Shown: positions 1-7,394 of the stretch, one piece after another
Layout: every line of letters starts with the position of its first letter
How positions within the stretch are numbered: position 1 is the first letter of the stretch
DNA from: an uncultured Desulfobacterium sp.
GTDB taxonomy: Bacteria; Desulfobacterota; Desulfobacteria; Desulfobacterales; Desulfobacteraceae
Assembly (NCBI GenBank): GCA_937124525.1
Contig: CAKZLA010000270.1
Location: forward strand, 1 to 7,406
Direction: 5' to 3'
DNA length: 7,406 bases
Program-made: the position numbers and the translations under genes
The notes under the pieces: model-generated
The model's input: the letters and a program-made list of their open reading frames with translations, nothing else
Told to the model about the DNA's origin: nothing
Database searches by the model: none

Positions 1-189
1 TGAATCTCATGTTTGGTATAAACCAGCGACGGGGTCTTGAACTGATTCCCGGTGCCATATAACTGCCACGGGCAGACCGTATTCTTATTCTACACCCGGC
101 CTGCCCACAACGAAGATAGAAAATGGTATTATACCGCCTCCGAGGACTGCCCTGACCGTAACGAAAACGCCGAGGGGGGTATTTTTTAA
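1..189 (+). pseudogene. Possible 3' remnant of an unidentified upstream gene, frame interrupted
   Basis: Positions 46-189 form an open stretch of 47 codons ending in TAA at 187-189. Its product looks protein-like, with aromatic and acidic residues, two cysteines and a segment reading RKWYYTASEDCP. It has no credible start codon or Shine-Dalgarno sequence, and the same frame is closed by TGA at 43-45 and TAA at 19-21. A second frame is open from position 3 to the TAA at 60-62, so one indel between about 46 and 59 would join the two into a continuous C-terminus. A third frame is open from 2 to 37 but cannot be joined without also crossing a stop. I do not recognise the family. A decayed gene, a gene end with a sequencing indel, or chance non-coding sequence are all possible. 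The stop lies 24 bases before the start of the peptidase gene. Confidence 0.3.
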
Positions 190-213
190 AAAACGACTTA
201 GGAAAAAAGGGCC

Positions 214-1311
214 TTGATTCAAAAACGTCTCTCAAAAAACTTCAAACTTTACGGAAAACGTCACATCGTTTTTCAGTACCCCTCTGTTTTATATCAAAAA
301 CTCAAGGCCTTATTTTGTAACAGGAGATCCTTCCTCCCCTGGTTTCCCCTATTACAGGGTGCAACACTTGTGTTTCTGGTGCTCCTGATTCTATATTGTG
401 GGCACCAGCACAAACAATTGAACCAGATGGCTTCCATCAATACCTCTTTGCGCAATACCATTTACACACAACATGGCACCCTTCATGAACAAGAACAGGA
501 AATCAGGGAGCATCTGCTCAAAAATCTGGATTATAAGGATGCGCTCATGGAAAAAATTCTGGTACTTGGGGACATGACCCATAGATTTCAGTCCATGTCA
601 GATGAAATCAGGGCAATGCACCACCAAACCACACAGCTTGCCAGCCTTGGGGAGCAGGTCAGAACCCTTGCCAATATAGAAAAGATTATCCCCTCCCAAG
701 ATAACAAGGGAATCGGGGGTAATGCCCGGGATCTCTCTCCCATTTTTTCCATCTCCCTTGATCGCCCCGGAGACAGTGGCAGTGCCATGGACATCATACA
801 AAAGAGCATTAATACCACCCAGAAGCTTCTCAACCAGCAAACCCCAAAATTTAAAACACTTAAAGACGAACTGGAAAAAAAGAATGAAATCCTGGCCTGC
901 ACCCCTTCCATTAAACCGACATCTGGTGTTGTCACCTGTAAGTTCGGCTTCAGGCTTTCACCATTTTCAGGCAAACGGGAATTTCACACCGGCATAGACA
1001 TTGCCAATAAAAGGGGAACCAAAGTCTATGCTTCGGCCCGGGGGAAGGTTATTTTTGCAAAAAAAAAATGGCTCATTGGGAATCTTGTTACCATTGACCA
1101 TGGCAATAACATTCTCACCAAATATGGGCATCTGAATAAATTTCTGGTAAAAAAAGGAGATGTGGTAAATCGTGGAGATATTATTGGACTCATGGGCAGC
1201 ACAGGTAACAGCACCGGCCCCCACGTCCACTATGAAGTGGTGGTCAATGGTAAGTCTGAAAACCCGGCAAACTATTTTTCCAGTAAACTTGCCACCTCAA
1301 AAAAACAATAA
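214..1311 (+). CDS. Membrane-anchored M23 family (LytM-type) peptidoglycan metallopeptidase
   Basis: This is a 365-residue zinc endopeptidase expected to cleave peptide cross-bridges of peptidoglycan in the periplasm. Residues 1-48 are rich in Lys and Arg and should stay in the cytoplasm. Residues about 49-63 (GATLVFLVLLILYCG) form one membrane segment. Residues 65-155 and about 193-226 are polar, Glu/Gln/Leu-rich and probably coiled-coil. The M23 domain spans about 235-355. The zinc site is complete: FHTGID (H258, D262), YGHL (H306) and HVHYE (H337, H339). It is therefore likely an active enzyme, unlike EnvC/NlpD-type activators that have lost ligands. The start is TTG, with AGGA at 200-203 ten bases upstream. 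The first ATG, at 427, would remove the membrane anchor, so TTG is preferred. A run of ten A lies in the catalytic-domain coding region at 1059-1068. The domain assignment is firm; the exact substrate and partners are unknown. Confidence 0.93.
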   Translation: MIQKRLSKNFKLYGKRHIVFQYPSVLYQKLKALFCNRRSFLPWFPLLQGATLVFLVLLILYCGHQHKQLNQMASINTSLRNTIYTQHGTLHEQEQEIREHLLKNLDYKDALMEKILVLGDMTHRFQSMSDEIRAMHHQTTQLASLGEQVRTLANIEKIIPSQDNKGIGGNARDLSPIFSISLDRPGDSGSAMDIIQKSINTTQKLLNQQTPKFKTLKDELEKKNEILACTPSIKPTSGVVTCKFGFRLSPFSGKREFHTGIDIANKRGTKVYASARGKVIFAKKKWLIGNLVTIDHGNNILTKYGHLNKFLVKKGDVVNRGDIIGLMGSTGNSTGPHVHYEVVVNGKSENPANYFSSKLATSKKQ

Positions 1312-1437
1312 TTGTTATATTACCCCCCTCCTTTGCTTAACTTAACCTTCAAAAAAGAATTAAAAATATAAATCTGCCCTGCCCCAAAATGGCTGGAGTT
1401 GAAATCAGGCACAAAGCCTCATTCCCATGGTGTTTTT

Positions 1438-1466
1438 TTGTAACAAAAATTAAAATCACATAAACT
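1438..1466 (+). promoter_or_regulatory. Candidate sigma-70 type promoter for secA operon (distal)
   Basis: A -35-like TTGTAA (1438-1443, 4 of 6 to consensus) and a -10-like TAAACT (1461-1466, 4 of 6) are separated by 17 bases in AT-rich sequence. Transcription from here would give a leader of roughly 110 bases before the secA start. In sequence this AT-rich, such matches arise easily by chance. Confidence 0.3.
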
Positions 1467-1516
1467 ATCTATGTTAACCTGACAATATAGAATGCCAAAA
1501 AAAATATTTCATTTTT

Positions 1517-1545
1517 TTCAATTCGTGCTTATATATTGTTATACA
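1517..1545 (+). promoter_or_regulatory. Candidate sigma-70 type promoter for secA operon (proximal)
   Basis: A -35-like TTCAAT (1517-1522, 3 of 6) and a -10-like TATACA (1540-1545, 4 of 6) are separated by 17 bases. Another -10-like hexamer, TATATT, overlaps the spacer at 1532-1537. This promoter would give a leader of about 30 bases, with the secA ribosome site GAAGG at 1566-1570. It is a pattern match only. Confidence 0.3.
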
Positions 1546-1582
1546 TAAAAATTTTCTCAACTTTTGAAGGTAATTTAATCAT

Positions 1583-4105
1583 ATGGTATTCAGTTTACTC
1601 ACCAAAATATTTGGCTCCAGCAACGAACGGGCAATTAAAAGACTTCTACCCATGGTGGAAAAAATAAATGCCCTGGAATCCTATTTTCAACAACTTGAAG
1701 ACCTGGAACTCACCGAAAAAACTGCTGAATTTCAGCAACGCCACCAGGAAGGAGAATCCCTGGACGACCTTCTGCCCGAGGCCTTTGCCCTGGTCCGGGA
1801 GGCTTCCTGGCGAAGACTGAACATGCGTCACTTTGATGTCCAGCTCATCGGCGGCATTGCCTTGCACCAGGGTATAATTTCAGAGATGAAAACCGGTGAG
1901 GGAAAAACCCTGATGTCCACCCTGCCAGCTTATCTAAATGCATTGTCCGGCAAAGGTGTTCATATCGTGACTGTGAATGACTACCTGGCAAAACGAGATG
2001 CCGAGTGGATGGCCCGAATTTATAATTTCCTGGGGCTTGAGGTGGGGGTTGTCATCCATGACATGAATGACCAGGAGAGAAAAAAAGCCTATAATGCCCA
2101 CATCACCTATGGAACCAACAATGAATTCGGGTTTGATTACCTCAGGGATAATATGAAGTTTGACAGGGAGTCCCTGGCCCAGCGGGAACTGAATTTTGCC
2201 ATTGTGGATGAGGTGGACAGTATTCTCATTGACGAAGCCAGAACCCCTTTGATTATTTCAGGTCCGGCGGAAAAATCCACCCATCTCTACCAGCAGGCAG
2301 ATACCATCATCCCGGCCTTCCAAAAGGAAGAGGACTATACCATTGATGAAGAGGCTAAAAGCGCCATGCTCACCGAAGCTGGCATTGCCAAGGGTGAAAA
2401 ACTTCTGGGGGTGGACAATATCTATGATCCTGCCAATATTGAAATTCTTCACCATTTAAACCAGGCACTAAAGGCCCATACCCTGTTCAAGCGGGATGTT
2501 GACTACATTGTCAAAAATGATGAGGTGGTCATTGTGGATGAATTCACGGGCAGACTCATGGCGGGCAGACGCTATAGTGAGGGACTTCACCAGGCCCTGG
2601 AAGCCAAAGAACGGGTGAAAATTGCCAATGAAAATCAAACCCTTGCCGCCATCACCTTCCAGAATTACTTTCGCATGTATGATAAATTAAGCGGCATGAC
2701 CGGCACGGCGGAAACTGAAGCGGCGGAATTCAAGAAGATTTATAACTTGGATGTACTGGTGATTCCCACCCATCGCCCCATGATCCGGAAAGATTTTCCA
2801 GATCTCATCTACAAAACCCAGAAAGAGAAATACGATGCAGCCATCCAGGAGATCATCGCCCTCCATCGAAAGGGCCAGCCCGTACTGGTGGGTACCATCT
2901 CCATTGATGTATCCGAAGATCTGAGTAAAAAACTAAAAAAATTGGGGGTCAGGCACACCGTTCTCAATGCCAAACACCACCAGGAAGAAGCGGAGATTGT
3001 TGCCAATGCCGGTCAAAGAGGGGCGGTTACCATCTCCACCAACATGGCAGGCCGTGGCACCGATATTGTTCTGGGAGAAGGGGTTAAGGCCCTTGGAGGA
3101 CTTCACATCTTGGGTACCTCCCGCCATGAATCCCGGCGCATTGACAATCAGCTGCGGGGCCGATCCGGACGTCAGGGGGATGAAGGGTCCTCACGTTTTT
3201 ATCTTTCCCTGGAAGATGATCTACTGCGGATATTCGGGGGAGACCGCATCACTGCCATCATGGATCGCCTGGGAATTGATGAGGGGGAGCCCATTGAACA
3301 TAACCTCATCAGCCGGGCCATTGAGAATGCACAATCCAAGGTGGAAGGCCACAACTTTGAGATCAGAAAGCAGCTCATTGAATATGATGATGTCATGAAT
3401 CAACAGCGGGAGATTATTTATCGACAGCGACGTCAGGCCCTGAAGGAGGGAGATCTTAAATCTGAAATCATGGAGATGATTGAAGAAAAAGCCATGGACA
3501 TCATGGATCGATTCCAGGACGATAAACTTCCCATGGAAGAGTGGGACTGGGAGGGTATCTCCGATGCCGTAAAACGCCAATTTGACTTTAGTATCACCTT
3601 TGACAGTTTAAGCACACAAACCGATGACAAAAAGGATGTATTTCAGTCCATTGCCGATCAGGCCATGGCCCTGTATGCGGCCAAGGAGGCCTTGATCGGA
3701 GAAACAGATACCCGCCAACTGGAGCGATACATCATGCTTCAAACCGTGGATACCCTGTGGAAAGAGCACCTTCTTAATATGGATCATCTCAAGGAGGGGA
3801 TTGGCCTCAGAAGCTATGCCCAGCAGAATCCCTTGATTATCTACAAAAAAGAAGGGTATGAAATGTTCCAGGGACTCATTGCCCGCATTAGGGAAGAGAC
3901 CCTTGGCATTCTGTTCAGAATTCAAATTGCCCCCAGTGCCGATGCCCCTGTCATGCAAAAGCCACAAAATGACAACCTGATCCTGTCAGGAGCAGACAAA
4001 TCTTTGCCCCGACAACCTGTCAAACGATCCACTGCAAAAATAGGCAGAAATGATCTGTGCCACTGTGGCAGCGGCAAAAAATATAAAAAATGCTGTGGAG
4101 CCTGA
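1583..4105 (+). CDS. secA: Preprotein translocase ATPase subunit SecA
   Basis: This 840-residue motor ATPase binds preproteins and drives them through the SecYEG channel at the inner membrane. The nucleotide-binding fold shows Walker A MKTGEGKT (102-109) and Walker B/DEAD-like VDEVDS (208-213). The preprotein cross-linking region lies at about 225-370, followed by SGMTGTAET (370-378). The second ATPase fold carries [10 protein letters not shown] (486-495) and the helicase-like [11 protein letters not shown] (523-533). The helical scaffold and two-helix finger are at about 590-780. The C-terminal SEC-C zinc motif is intact (C826, C828, C837, C838), a site known in the family to bind zinc and contact SecB and lipids. 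The protein is somewhat shorter than the 901 residues of E. coli SecA, mainly in the linker before SEC-C. The ATG start has GAAGG twelve bases upstream. It appears to be the first gene of the cluster; its stop lies 7 bases before clpS. Confidence 0.98.
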   Translation: MVFSLLTKIFGSSNERAIKRLLPMVEKINALESYFQQLEDLELTEKTAEFQQRHQEGESLDDLLPEAFALVREASWRRLNMRHFDVQLIGGIALHQGIISEMKTGEGKTLMSTLPAYLNALSGKGVHIVTVNDYLAKRDAEWMARIYNFLGLEVGVVIHDMNDQERKKAYNAHITYGTNNEFGFDYLRDNMKFDRESLAQRELNFAIVDEVDSILIDEARTPLIISGPAEKSTHLYQQADTIIPAFQKEEDYTIDEEAKSAMLTEAGIAKGEKLLGVDNIYDPANIEILHHLNQALKAHTLFKRDVDYIVKNDEVVIVDEFTGRLMAGRRYSEGLHQALEAKERVKIANENQTLAAITFQNYFRMYDKLSGMTGTAETEAAEFKKIYNLDVLVIPTHRPMIRKDFPDLIYKTQKEKYDAAIQEIIALHRKGQPVLVGTISIDVSEDLSKKLKKLGVRHTVLNAKHHQEEAEIVANAGQRGAVTISTNMAGRGTDIVLGEGVKALGGLHILGTSRHESRRIDNQLRGRSGRQGDEGSSRFYLSLEDDLLRIFGGDRITAIMDRLGIDEGEPIEHNLISRAIENAQSKVEGHNFEIRKQLIEYDDVMNQQREIIYRQRRQALKEGDLKSEIMEMIEEKAMDIMDRFQDDKLPMEEWDWEGISDAVKRQFDFSITFDSLSTQTDDKKDVFQSIADQAMALYAAKEALIGETDTRQLERYIMLQTVDTLWKEHLLNMDHLKEGIGLRSYAQQNPLIIYKKEGYEMFQGLIARIREETLGILFRIQIAPSADAPVMQKPQNDNLILSGADKSLPRQPVKRSTAKIGRNDLCHCGSGKKYKKCCGA

Positions 4106-4112
4106 TATTCAT

Positions 4113-4427
4113 ATGAGTACCATCGAACCGGACATCCGGGAAAAAACCACTTCAGACACCTCTCAAAGGGAAAAAGTGCCCCCCATGTATAAGGTGTTTT
4201 TGCACAACGATGACTATACCACCATGGAATTTGTTGTGGAAATTCTGATAAATATTTTTGGGAATTCCCTTGAAAAAGCAACCCGGATAATGCTTAATAT
4301 ACATGAGAAGGGCATAGGTCTCTGTGGGGTTTATACCCGTGAGGTTGCAGAAACAAAAGTAAATACTGTGCACAACCTTGCAAGGGAGCAGGGGTTCCCG
4401 TTAAAAAGTACAATGGAGAAGGAGTAG
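4113..4427 (+). CDS. clpS: ATP-dependent Clp protease adaptor ClpS (N-recognin)
   Basis: This 104-residue adaptor recognises proteins with a bulky hydrophobic N-terminal residue (Leu, Phe, Tyr, Trp) and hands them to ClpA for degradation by ClpAP in the cytoplasm. After a flexible, charged N-terminus (about 1-22), the core begins at VPPMYKVFLHNDDYTTMEF. The N-degron pocket is conserved: N32, D33 and H64 correspond to E. coli N34, D35 and H66, and M38 corresponds to the gatekeeper M40. The ClpA-contact helix motif CGVYTREVAETKV is also present. I chose the ATG at 4113, which follows GGAG (4097-4100) and leaves a 7-base gap after secA. An in-frame ATG at 4050 lies inside the SEC-C codons of secA and would add 21 residues with no family precedent. 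The gene is surely co-transcribed with secA and clpA. Confidence 0.96.
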   Translation: MSTIEPDIREKTTSDTSQREKVPPMYKVFLHNDDYTTMEFVVEILINIFGNSLEKATRIMLNIHEKGIGLCGVYTREVAETKVNTVHNLAREQGFPLKSTMEKE

Positions 4428-4430
4428 GCC

Positions 4431-6680
4431 ATGATAAGCAAAGAATTAAGCGCAACATTGGGTGCGGCAGTGAAAGAGGCCAAGAAAAGACGCCACGAAT
4501 ATGTCTGTGTGGAGCACGTCCTCTATGCCATCCTGAAACATGGCAAAGGTGCTGAAACCGTCAAGGAGTGCGGCGGCAACACTGAAAATATAAAAAAGAA
4601 TCTGGACATTTTTTTCAAGGAAAAAATGGAGGCCATGGATGAGGATAAAGAGTATGTCCTCCAGCAGACCATCGGGTTCCAGCGCATGATCCAGCGGGCC
4701 ATTAACCACGCCCGTTCCGCTGAAAAGGCAGAAGTGAATCTGGGGGATATCCTGGCCTCGATTTTCCAGGAAAAGGACTCCCATGCCGCCTTTTATCTGG
4801 AGGCCGAAGGCATCACCCGTCTGGATGTGCTCAATTACATATCCCACAATACGGCACCCGGGCCAATACCCTCGGGTCCGGGGCTTAAGCCCATCAGACC
4901 CGCAGGTAAACCCGGACAGAAAACCAAAAAAGAGACACCCCTTGAAATGTTCACCGTTGATCTCTTGAAAAAAGCGGCGGATGGCAAAATTGATCCCCTC
5001 ATTGGAAGGGAAAATGAAACAGACAGGGCCATGCAGGTGCTGTGTAGAAGGCGAAAAAACAACCCCATATTTGTGGGGGACCCCGGGGTTGGTAAAACCG
5101 CCCTTGCAGAAGGCCTTGCCCTGAAGGCTTTTGAAAAAAAAGTGCCGGATTTTCTCAAGGACGCTGAGATGTTTGCCCTGGACATGGGGGCACTTCTTGC
5201 TGGCACCAAATACCGGGGGGATTTTGAACAACGCTTAAAAGACGTTATCACGACCCTGGAAAATAAAGACAATGCCCTGTTGTTCATTGATGAGATCCAC
5301 ACAGTGGTCGGGGCCGGTGCCACCAGCAGCGGGTCCATGGATGCCTCCAATATTCTAAAACCTGCCCTGACCACCGGAAGTATCCGCTGTGTGGGCTCCA
5401 CCACCTATGAAGAGTATAAAAACCACTTTGAAAAGGACCGGGCACTTTCCCGACGATTTGAAAAAATTGAAGTGCCTGAACCCTCGGTGGAGGAGACCAT
5501 TGAGATTTTAAAGGGACTCAAAGGGTGCTACGAAGAACACCATGGGTTAAGCTACACCGATGAATCCCTGGAAGCGGCGGCCAGACTTTCTGCCAAGCAT
5601 ATCAATGACCGTTTCCTTCCAGACAAGGCCATTGATGTCATTGATGAAACCGGCTCTTTGATCCGGCTGTCAGACAATGCCCGGCGAAAAAATATTCTGG
5701 TGGGGGACATTGAAAAAACCATTGCCAAGATGGCCAAGATCCCCGCATCCAGTGTAACGGCAACGGACAAATCCAATCTTGAAAATCTTGACAAAAAACT
5801 GAGTCAGGTAATTTTTGGCCAGGACAATGCCGTTGATACCCTGACCACAGCCATCAAGCGATCCCGGGCCGGGCTTTCTGCACCGGACAGACCCATTGGA
5901 TCATTTCTGTTCACCGGTCCCACAGGTGTGGGTAAAACCGAGGTGGCCCGTCAACTGGCCTTTAACATGGGGATCAATTTCCTGCGGTTTGACATGAGCG
6001 AGTACATGGAAAAACATGCGGTATCCCGGCTCATTGGGGCCCCCCCCGGCTATGTTGGATTTGAACAGGGGGGAATCCTCACGGATAATATCCGCAAACA
6101 TCCCCACTCGGTGCTTTTATTGGATGAAATTGAAAAAGCCCACCAGGATCTGTTTAACATTCTGCTCCAGGTGATGGACTATGCCACCCTGACAGATAAC
6201 AATGGAAAATCGGCTGATTTTAGAAACGTGGTGATCATCATGACCTCCAATGCCGGTGCCCGGGACATGACCGCCAACAAGATCGGATTTGGGGATCAGA
6301 TGGATGATGTCAAGGCCAAGGGTTCCCGGGCCGTTGAACGCACCTTCAGCCCTGAGTTCAGGAACCGTCTGGACTCCATGATTCAGTTCAACGCCCTGTC
6401 CCAGGAGATCATGGAACTCATCGTGGACAAGGGCATGAAGGCCCTGAGGGAACTGTTAAAGCCCAAAAACGTCACCCTGAAATACAATGCTAAAGTAAAA
6501 TCCTGGCTGGCCCGGGAGGGGTATGATCCCAAATTTGGTGCCCGTCCCCTGGACCGGGTGATTCAGACCCGGATAAAAGACAGGCTCACCGATGAAATTC
6601 TCTTTGGTCAGTTGGAAAAGGGAGGCACGGTGTCACTGGGACTTCGTAACAACGAACTTTCTTTTAACTATAAAAAATAA
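4431..6680 (+). CDS. clpA: ATP-dependent Clp protease ATP-binding subunit ClpA
   Basis: This 749-residue AAA+ unfoldase forms a hexamer that unfolds substrates and feeds them into ClpP. The Clp N domain, where ClpS docks, spans about 1-140. A Pro/Gly/Lys-rich linker follows at 141-168. D1 carries Walker A GDPGVGKT (216-223), pore-loop residues KYRG (260-263), Walker B LLFIDE (283-288) and the arginine-finger region SRRFE (340-344). D2 carries Walker A GPTGVGKT (496-503), pore loop GYVG (540-543), Walker B VLLLDE (561-566), sensor 1 TSNAG (605-609) and sensor 2 GARPL (703-707). The IGF loop at 618-620 is the ClpP-docking tripeptide, so partnership with ClpP is expected. There is no long coiled-coil middle domain, which excludes ClpB, and no ClpC-type insert. 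The ATG has AAGGAG (4419-4424) six bases upstream, formed by the last codons of clpS three bases before. Length matches E. coli ClpA (758). Confidence 0.98.
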   Translation: MISKELSATLGAAVKEAKKRRHEYVCVEHVLYAILKHGKGAETVKECGGNTENIKKNLDIFFKEKMEAMDEDKEYVLQQTIGFQRMIQRAINHARSAEKAEVNLGDILASIFQEKDSHAAFYLEAEGITRLDVLNYISHNTAPGPIPSGPGLKPIRPAGKPGQKTKKETPLEMFTVDLLKKAADGKIDPLIGRENETDRAMQVLCRRRKNNPIFVGDPGVGKTALAEGLALKAFEKKVPDFLKDAEMFALDMGALLAGTKYRGDFEQRLKDVITTLENKDNALLFIDEIHTVVGAGATSSGSMDASNILKPALTTGSIRCVGSTTYEEYKNHFEKDRALSRRFEKIEVPEPSVEETIEILKGLKGCYEEHHGLSYTDESLEAAARLSAKHINDRFLPDKAIDVIDETGSLIRLSDNARRKNILVGDIEKTIAKMAKIPASSVTATDKSNLENLDKKLSQVIFGQDNAVDTLTTAIKRSRAGLSAPDRPIGSFLFTGPTGVGKTEVARQLAFNMGINFLRFDMSEYMEKHAVSRLIGAPPGYVGFEQGGILTDNIRKHPHSVLLLDEIEKAHQDLFNILLQVMDYATLTDNNGKSADFRNVVIIMTSNAGARDMTANKIGFGDQMDDVKAKGSRAVERTFSPEFRNRLDSMIQFNALSQEIMELIVDKGMKALRELLKPKNVTLKYNAKVKSWLAREGYDPKFGARPLDRVIQTRIKDRLTDEILFGQLEKGGTVSLGLRNNELSFNYKK

Positions 6681-7373
6681 ATGCCGGTTTTCAGATTATC
6701 CGAGGCCCTTGTTTTCCCACCGGCACACCTGGCCCGGAGAGATGGATTATTGGGCGTTGGGGGAGATCTCTCTTCCCAACGCCTGATTCTGGCCTATCAA
6801 AACGGTATTTTTCCCTGGTTTTCCCATGGGGAGCCCCTTTTATGGTGGTCCCCGGACCCCCGGATGGTTCTTTATCCCCGCAAAATCAATATCTCCAGAA
6901 GCCTTGGCAAATGCATTCGAAAGAGTCAATTCACCATCACCATGGATCAGTGTTTTAACACGGTGATCACGGCATGTGCCCGCTCCCGCACAGAAAAGGG
7001 GGAAGACACATGGCTTGTGGATGGCATGATCCCGGCCTACACCCGTCTCCATGAAAAAGGGGTGGCCCATTCCGTGGAAGCATGGCAGGGTAAGGAACTT
7101 GTGGGGGGGCTTTATGGGGTCTCACTGGGTCGCACTTTTTTTGGGGAATCCATGTTTTCCCTTGTGAGCAACAGCTCTAAGGTTGCCCTGGCAGCTTTGT
7201 GCAATCACCTGACAGCCCTGGAGTTTGATCTCATTGATTGCCAGGTGGCCACCACCCATCTGGCTTCCATGGGGGCTGTGGACATCCCACGAAGCCTGTT
7301 TATACAAAAACTTGCCCGTTCCTTACATAAAGAACCCGTTAAGGGAACCTGGTCCTTTAACGGGTTCTTCTAA
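6681..7373 (+). CDS. aat: Leucyl/phenylalanyl-tRNA--protein transferase Aat
   Basis: This 230-residue cytoplasmic enzyme transfers Leu or Phe from aminoacyl-tRNA to the N-terminal Lys or Arg of proteins, creating the destabilising residue read by ClpS. The N-terminal signature GLLGVGGDLS (22-31) and NGIFPWFS (41-48) are present, then LLWWSPDPR (53-61). The GNAT-like catalytic domain has W111, Y120, GESMFS (155-160, catalytic-region E156) and LIDCQV (184-189, D186 and Q188), which line up with the E. coli enzyme almost residue for residue. Length is close to the 234 residues of E. coli Aat. The ATG directly abuts the clpA stop (TAAATG), and no Shine-Dalgarno sequence is visible in the preceding 20 bases. 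Translation therefore probably depends on ribosomes finishing clpA. No better internal start exists because the next candidate lies inside a conserved motif. The final codons are part of a long hairpin (7330-7369). Confidence 0.97.
   Translation: MPVFRLSEALVFPPAHLARRDGLLGVGGDLSSQRLILAYQNGIFPWFSHGEPLLWWSPDPRMVLYPRKINISRSLGKCIRKSQFTITMDQCFNTVITACARSRTEKGEDTWLVDGMIPAYTRLHEKGVAHSVEAWQGKELVGGLYGVSLGRTFFGESMFSLVSNSSKVALAALCNHLTALEFDLIDCQVATTHLASMGAVDIPRSLFIQKLARSLHKEPVKGTWSFNGFF
7330..7369 (+). terminator. 17-bp hairpin at the end of aat, probable operon terminator
   Basis: The left arm at 7330-7346 pairs with the right arm at 7353-7369 over 17 positions. One is a G-U wobble (7343/7356); the loop is the six bases ACCTGG. 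The GC-richer core (CCCGTTAAGGGA with its partner) is followed by TTCTTCT at 7365-7371, a moderate U-tract that also pairs with upstream A residues. That is a common intrinsic-terminator layout. The hairpin lies within the last 15 codons of aat and ends just before its TAA stop. The U-tract is imperfect, so efficiency on the + strand is uncertain. A dispersed palindromic repeat is the alternative reading. Confidence 0.6.
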
Positions 7374-7394
7374 AAAAACGCACCGGCCTGGTGC
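7372..7394 (-). terminator. Probable intrinsic terminator for a converging minus-strand gene
   Basis: Read on the minus strand, a hairpin GCACC-AGGCC-GGTGC (7394 down to 7380) is followed after one base by seven T (the complement of the A-run 7372-7378). The stem is only 5 bp but GC-rich, and the T-tract is perfect. No minus-strand gene within the window could use it, so it would serve a gene entering from the right, beyond 7406. Confidence 0.5.

Larger units (their letters stand above)
1312..1582. other. AT-rich intergenic region and secA leader
   Basis: These 271 bases separate the peptidase gene from secA and are clearly more AT-rich than the flanking genes, with several A and T runs, including eight A at 1497-1504 and seven T at 1433-1439. 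No convincing intrinsic terminator closes the peptidase gene. A short stem AGGC/GCCT (1407-1419) is too weak and lies too far from the T-run. The only small frame, 23 codons from the ATG at 1389, has no Shine-Dalgarno sequence and does not resemble SecM, the arrest peptide that regulates secA in enterobacteria. The region most likely holds the secA promoter. Confidence 0.7.

Noticed and set aside
37..63. Promoter-like TTGAAC and TATAAC upstream of the M23 gene
   Set aside because: The spacer is only 15 bases, the pair lies inside the possible upstream gene remnant, and it would leave a leader of about 140 bases; not enough to call.
63..75. Small inverted repeat CTGCC-ACG-GGCAG
   Set aside because: The 5-bp stem has no T-tract or other context and is expected by chance.
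182..193. Perfect 12-base palindrome TTTTTTAAAAAA
   Set aside because: A simple A/T run junction with no GC stem before it; likely composition rather than a binding site or terminator.
1407..1439. Possible terminator after the M23 gene (AGGC/GCCT stem plus seven T)
   Set aside because: The stem is only 4 bp and the T-run starts 14 bases after it, so it does not fit an intrinsic terminator.
1389..1460. 23-codon frame upstream of secA considered as a SecM-like leader peptide
   Set aside because: It has no Shine-Dalgarno sequence, no arrest-like motif and no signal peptide.
2967..3398. 143-codon + strand frame inside secA
   Set aside because: It overlaps the conserved second ATPase fold of SecA in another frame and has no protein-like features of its own.
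4446..5404. Long antisense open frames opposite clpA (261 and 189 codons)
   Set aside because: They lie wholly opposite conserved Clp N-domain and D1 codons, have no recognisable motif or ribosome site, and are explained by codon bias of the true gene.
4431..6680. ClpB or ClpC identity for the double AAA+ protein
   Set aside because: There is no coiled-coil middle domain, the IGF ClpP loop is present, and clpS lies directly upstream, which together indicate ClpA.
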